Assembly (NCBI GenBank): GCA_015680685.1
Contig: MNCI01034266.1
Coordinates: 922,612-986,611, forward strand
Origin: Gnetum montanum
Taxonomy: Eukaryota > Streptophyta > Gnetopsida > Gnetales > Gnetaceae
Reading direction: 5' to 3'
DNA length: 64,000 bases
The notes below the pieces were generated by a model. The model made no database searches, had not been told where the DNA came from, and was given only the letters and a program-made list of their open reading frames with translations. Each line of letters begins with the position of its first letter. Within the stretch, counting starts at the first letter, position 1. A program made the position numbers and the translations under genes. Positions 59,344 through 64,000 of this stretch are shown here, piece after piece.

Positions 59344-60759
59344 TGTATGCTATATCATGCGACACAGCGTAATGACGCTTAGCGTGATTCTGTTCAACAT
59401 AGTCTAGTATCAGAAGGAAACTTACTTCAGAATCTAGAGAGGCTTAAGCAGCGTAATATACGACTTATCGTATATTTTGCTAAGTCTTTTGTCCAAGGCC
59501 AAGTTTACGCTCTGTTACGTAACGGCAGCGTAATGAGCCTTGAAAAAGACAAAGGCAAAGTCCAAGGAAGCACAACAGATCAACTCTTTTCTCTTGGCTT
59601 GCGGATAGATCACTTTACGCTCGTTACGCAACGCAATGTATCTCAGCGTAATGCATCGCCAAGCTAATCATCGTTTACGCTTCACCATGCTCGGTGGCGT
59701 AAACGAGCGTAAAATAGCTTGAATACATTGTTGTCATGCTCTATTACACTCTTGCACCCGACGCAACGCGAATGAGCGTAATATAGCCTAAAGTCAACTG
59801 AGACATGCCCAACGCACATCTATCATTCACACGCACAGTACGCAAATGAGTGTATTGTGCGTAATCATAAAGTTCAACGCAAAGCTGGTTAGGTCAACAG
59901 CATTTCAAAAGGTCTGAGACACGTGCCATCACAGCCAGACCTGCTCCATATATTGTCAAACCTATAAATGTCCCATTTGGCGAAGAAAAATGAGAGGCAA
60001 CAAGATAGAACAGAGAAAAACACCCAGACAAAGAGAGAGAGAGCAGCATTTTCTGGCAATCATTTGGCAGCACTATCTTTAAACCAAGACAGGAAAAATT
60101 TCACCCGAACATTGGCAACAAAAGCGATTACCCCTTTGGTGAAGACACAACTTTCTCCATTGGTGATCATCGGTAGTTTCGAGCAAAGACTACCTAAGGC
60201 AAAAGGAGCAGATTAGGGATCAAGAGATCATCTAGTGTGGTTTGTGAGTTTCTATCGGTCAAAAGCAGTTGATCAATAGATGTCAGAACTTGACCTTCCT
60301 TGCATCCCATCTCTAGCCTACGAGGTAGATCGGACTCCATTCTGTATCTCTGCTTGGACAATTTTCTTGTTATTTCGTGTTTGCTTTACATTAAGTAATC
60401 GAGGTCTCCCCATTGTAACGTGGTATACAAAATATTCATTCTTCAAGTTAAAACATAGATCTTGAAACCACGCGTTTCTCTCGTATTTGCTTCTCTTTAC
60501 CGTGTTAGCGTTATCGTCGTTATAATTCATCTGCATCATTTTTCTCTCATTTTGCGATCTGTCAAATCAAATCGTTCCACGCAACATCCTTCATCTCCAT
60601 CAGTTTACTGATTAGTAAGTCCCTGTCTGCTTGACAAGACCGTTCAGGGCGCCGCGAATTCGTTTTTCCAGCATAGCCCTCGCACGGATCCGTGGTCAAA
60701 ACTGTGTACACGGAGTTTTGTTTGGTATTTTCCAACTGCCGACATTTTCCTTCGTTACA
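59344..60759 (+). mobile_element. 5' LTR of right-hand Tat/Ogre-like copy 2 (start uncertain)
   Basis: Ends GTTACA at 60759, six bases before the primer site. A start at TGTATGC (59344) would pair with TACA at the end, but the other LTR lies outside the window. TATAAAT at 59963-59969. U3 has many words of the type TTACGCTC, GCGTAATG and GTAAACGAGC, including the palindrome GTTACGTAAC (59514-59523). CG-rich, least decayed of the large LTRs here. Confidence 0.6.
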
Positions 60760-60765
60760 GTTTTC

Positions 60766-60784
60766 TGGCGCTAGAAGGAGGGCC
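60766..60784 (+). other. Primer binding site, copy 2
   Basis: TGGCGCTAGAAGGAGGGCC, shared with the two other elements of the family in this window. 217 bp of leader without an ORF separate it from the gag start at 61002. Confidence 0.85.
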
Positions 60785-62086
60785 TAGGCTCCGATCCATA
60801 TTTTTCAGGTAGCCCTGTTAGCGATTTATACCCAAAACCGTAAACGTAATACCTCTAGGGAAGTTTATGGCAAATCGTGTGGTGTAGATCGATCACAGGA
60901 ACGATTCCCTTGGAATCCTACAGGGGAGAAAGCCTATTTGCGATCTTTTTTTCAGCCACTTATTAGACCCCATCATTTGTCACAACTAATCCACTCGATC
61001 AATGGATTCCGTATACACAACCACAACCGCCATGGTCGCCGCTGACTTGGGTGCCACATCTGTGAACCCTATCGCTGTCACCAAGCCAGCTCCTAGTGCA
61101 GCGAGGCCTCAGGGACCATCGGGTCAGTCATTGAGGCTACAGGGCAAAGACCCTATTTTCACGGTCGTGACCCTTGAAGAATACAACTTCATCTGCATTA
61201 AGATCCAGGCAAAGCTTGCCCTTAGCCGAGCCGAGATCAAAGCAAAAAGAAACTTTGAGATGATCCATCGAGGGGGCCAAGATTTTACCCCAACAGCTTA
61301 TGACATCATTCCTTTGACCGAACATCAACATGAAATTATAACACAGTTGGTCATGGCCAAGGGCCAGGCTTCACGAGCTACGCTGGGGCCCCAGAATGGG
61401 GAGGAGGAAGAGGATGAATTCGCAGCCCAGTCTGAACATTTGTTCCATACTCTGAGCCCCCACACATACATAAATCTCCTATTTCCCTTCAACGAAGAGG
61501 CCGCTCCTCTTGACCCAGTCATGCCCACATAGACACACTTCCCTATCATTCTACAAGCCACTGCGTAGCCATCTGGGCTGCACATGCAAATACCTCACAA
61601 CAACATGGGGGCGGTTTCATCGCCACGTGTGCTCAGCATTCCGTCGGTGGTTCTAGCGACCACCATGCCCCATTTCATTCCACAGATCCAACCCCAAACC
61701 ATATTCACGACTCACCTGATGCAAACCTTATCTTTGTCACCCCCTCCAACCCAGCAGATCACCACCGTCGTGCAGCCACAGATACCTATCCAACAGCCTT
61801 CCGCAAGTCAGTGGACCTACCCCGCGGCATAACGCAACCAGTCTGCGGTGTACGGTGTGCAACCCTCGATGGCACCTGCAGCACATATGCTGCAGGTGAT
61901 CCCGCAATATACCTATCCTTACCCCGCGCAACCGGCGGCGGCCAATCTCTTTTCCCAAACTGGTGGATGGTGGTCTTCACAGGCACCCCTGCCTGCAGGG
62001 ATCCCCGCCCCACCATCTACTAGCCAAACCATCCCATCATTTCCACCACCTGGCCCTGCTCTCCCAGGTCAACCCCCTGCTCCTCC

Positions 62087-62172
62087 TGCACAAACACCTC
62101 CAGCAACAGGTCTGGACCAAGCCTTTCTNATGCACAAACACCTCCAGCAACAGGTCTGGACCAAGCCTTTCT
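62087..62172. other. Assembly join: 42-bp repeat around one N
   Basis: 62087-62128 and 62131-62172 are identical, separated by N at 62129 and one base. The duplication creates an artificial insertion in the gag frame. Confidence 0.85.
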
Positions 62173-62419
62173 ACTTCTTCAAACCCTCACCGAGGAGGTT
62201 AGGCGTCTTAAGGCCGCTAGCTCAGACACTGTACAAATCATGGACTTTTACCAAGATGATCCCATTAGTACAGCGGTCCCCATGTTCACGTTGCTACCTG
62301 GGATGTCCTTACCCCATTTTACCAAGTATAATGGGGAGGGGGATCCTAATGCTCACTTGGTCACCTTTAGATCCGAATCCTTGTTGTTGCAACAGTGGCC
62401 TCACACAATTATCCGCGTC

Positions 62420-62474
62420 NAAATCGTAGACTCACATTTGTTGGCTATCTTCAAAGAAGCAGTCAATGACTTTN
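62420..62474. other. Assembly join: misplaced 53-bp fragment between two Ns
   Basis: Bases 62421-62473 lie between N at 62420 and N at 62474 and are identical to 62644-62696. A short contig has probably been placed in the wrong gap. The true gag sequence here is unknown. Confidence 0.85.
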
Positions 62475-64000
62475 ACCATTTCAACCTTGGAAGAGCTTCT
62501 GACATAATTCGTGACTCGCTTTAAATACAACTTAAAGCCGGAAGTCACATTAGATCAACTCATGGGAGTAAAACAGGATCCTCTCGAACCAGTCTAGAAG
62601 TTCATACAACGTTGGAATGCTACTTTGAATGAAATCCGTGAGCAAATCGTAGACTCACATTTGTTGGCTATCTTCAAAGAAGCAGTCAATGACTTTATCA
62701 AGTCAAAGCTGTATTATCTTTCCCCCAACTCTTTACATCAGGCCTTCGCTCAAATTAGAAGCATCCAAGATGCTGCGGAGGCCAGCAAAGACCTGGCATA
62801 TGTCGCCTACAAAAATGCACATAACAAGACTATGGATAAAGGCAAGGCAATGACAATGACAGTGGTTGCGCTAGCTGAAGGTACAAAGAACAAGAACAAG
62901 AAGGTGCCTACCGCCCTCCTGAGACCACGGCCAGTGCAGGTAGCACCAGCCAGGACACAGCTGCCCCTGAAGGCTCCCCCCAGCCAAAACCAAACTTTGA
63001 GTGTAAAGATCACTCAAAGTATATAGCCCTGCCTGTAAAACATTCAGAACTGTTGAAACAATTGTTAGGGACCGGATATATGCAACCCAAGAGGGTATCC
63101 GAAGAAGCACTGAAGCGTCACAGACATCATTGTGAACTGTTGAAGAACCCTTCTCTAGCCCTACCTAACGAACCACCAGTTCCGAGATCTTTCAGGCTGG
63201 ACCGTTTCTGTGACTACCACTAGCTGTGTGGTCATGACACAGATTACTGCTGGGCGTTGAAAGATGATATTCAACGCATGATCGACGATGGTCATTTAAA
63301 ATTAGATGGCAGTAATCCAACGCGTCCGGAAAACCAAGCGTTGCACGTGTATAAGGATCCGCTGAACGCAAACGACGCACCTTACACGATCAGCGTAGTG
63401 AGTATGGATGGTGAGAGGAAAGTACTACCTAAACAACCATTTGTTTTGTGTGTACCTACCAACTCACAACAGGGGGAAGCCTTTCATCGGCAACCAGTAG
63501 CGTCTCGAGGCCACCCTTCATTATACGGGCACCTTCGCAGAATACCACTCAGCCACATAGTAACAGACAAGCCGCGGCTTTGTCCGTGCCCATGCCTAGG
63601 GCACCCTTCATCATTGGGGCACCAAAACCACCGGCTGCTCCTCTCACGCAGGGGCAGACCTCTAACCAAAATCGTCAACCATCACCTGACAAGCGAAAGG
63701 GAGAGGATACATCTATTAACACGATGAAAGATCATTTTACGCTCGGCTTCCCTAAGCCTAGGCCCCTGGTCTCTGTGCCTTCGCCTGTACCTCAGAAATA
63801 GAGCAAAGGTGTGGAAATGCAACCACCTCCTCCCGGCAAGGGAAAGAACAACCCCCCAACTGACACCGTTCCACCTCGGGAGATTCATCTCTTGGGCCGA
63901 ATGGAAGAGGACAAGGGAGATAAACAACCCAGCTGAGAGAAGAACCTCCTTGACACATTTATGCAGGTCAAACAGGCTCTCAAACAAAAAAATACAACAC

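Larger units (their letters stand above)
61002..64000 (+). pseudogene. Tat/Ogre-like gag, copy 2 (runs off window)
   Basis: Start MDSVYTTTT at 61002. The first 176 codons are open and include NFICIKIQAKL and AEIKAKRNFEMIHRGG, then LSPHTYINLLFPF. A Pro-rich region follows (61580-62120), then core gag LPHFTKYNGEGDPNAHLV (62306-62360), a region scrambled by assembly joins (62087-62480), a VKQDPLEPV-like stretch near 62572, a Lys/Asn-rich segment, the Cys/His cluster CDYH..CGHDTDYC (63210-63250), three PFIIRAP-type repeats (63440-63640) and the start of the protease linker (LKQKN at the edge). Stops and frame changes at 61532, 62521, 63026 and 63801 may be decay or assembly error. Protease and pol lie beyond the window. 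Confidence 0.75.

Noticed and set aside
1-64000. Host protein-coding genes, tRNA or rRNA genes
   Set aside because: Every readable protein stretch is assigned to a retroelement or is a shadow of one; no cloverleaf-like or rRNA-like sequence was noticed by eye, though a tRNA scan was not possible here.

Overview
The window reads as a plant nuclear intergenic region made almost entirely of decayed LTR retrotransposons. I see no host protein gene, rRNA, tRNA, CRISPR array or bacterial-type signal. The coding remnants belong to three plant groups: Ty3/gypsy Athila-like, Ty3/gypsy Tat/Ogre-like and Ty1/copia. Five single N bases, four of them next to exact repeats of nearby sequence, point to a scaffolded short-read assembly. 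Many large, old, nested elements suggest a big plant genome, possibly a gymnosperm; the species is inference.

Layout 1-26 kb. A Ty1/copia gag/protease/pre-integrase remnant (+, 1-1835) abuts an old Athila-like element on the + strand (outer copy: gag-protease 1866-3871, RT-RNase H-integrase 18157-20160, spacer, env-position ORF 22879-25632). The outer copy is split by a second Athila-like element in the opposite orientation (inner copy, 3872-18156, - strand) with two LTRs of 871 and 870 bp, a degraded tRNA-Asp-type primer site, gag, protease, RT, integrase, a long spacer, an internal TATA region and the same env-position ORF. A later GC-richer solo LTR of the same broad family (15257-16326) sits inside the inner gag with a perfect 5-bp target duplication. 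A copia zinc-knuckle fragment (-) lies at 25740-26115.

Layout 26-53 kb. A Tat/Ogre-like element of about 19.5 kb on the - strand (26118-45584): roughly 2.1-2.3 kb LTRs, a primer site at 43299-43317, a gag-protease ORF ending in its own stop (42933 to 39223), then about 6 kb holding a tandem array, an antisense ORF with several GT-AG introns (34519-38250, + strand) and a stretch reusing the wording of the LTR U3, and then a separate pol ORF (33145 to 29645), a second tandem array and the 3' LTR. A second copy of the pol half (47145-50644, -) shares the LTR at 43323-45584, giving an LTR-internal-LTR-internal tandem; it is cut off near 53030.

Layout 53-64 kb. Two + strand Tat/Ogre-like copies of the same gag family, better preserved and GC-richer: one with LTR end, primer site and a gag-protease ORF (54531-59064), interrupted near 59344 by the LTR of another (LTR to 60759, primer site 60766-60784, gag from 61002 running off the window). 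The main signals beyond ordinary annotation are the antisense spliced ORF, the separate pol ORF with a possible 3' splice site, and promoter-like regions inside both element types that resemble their own U3.
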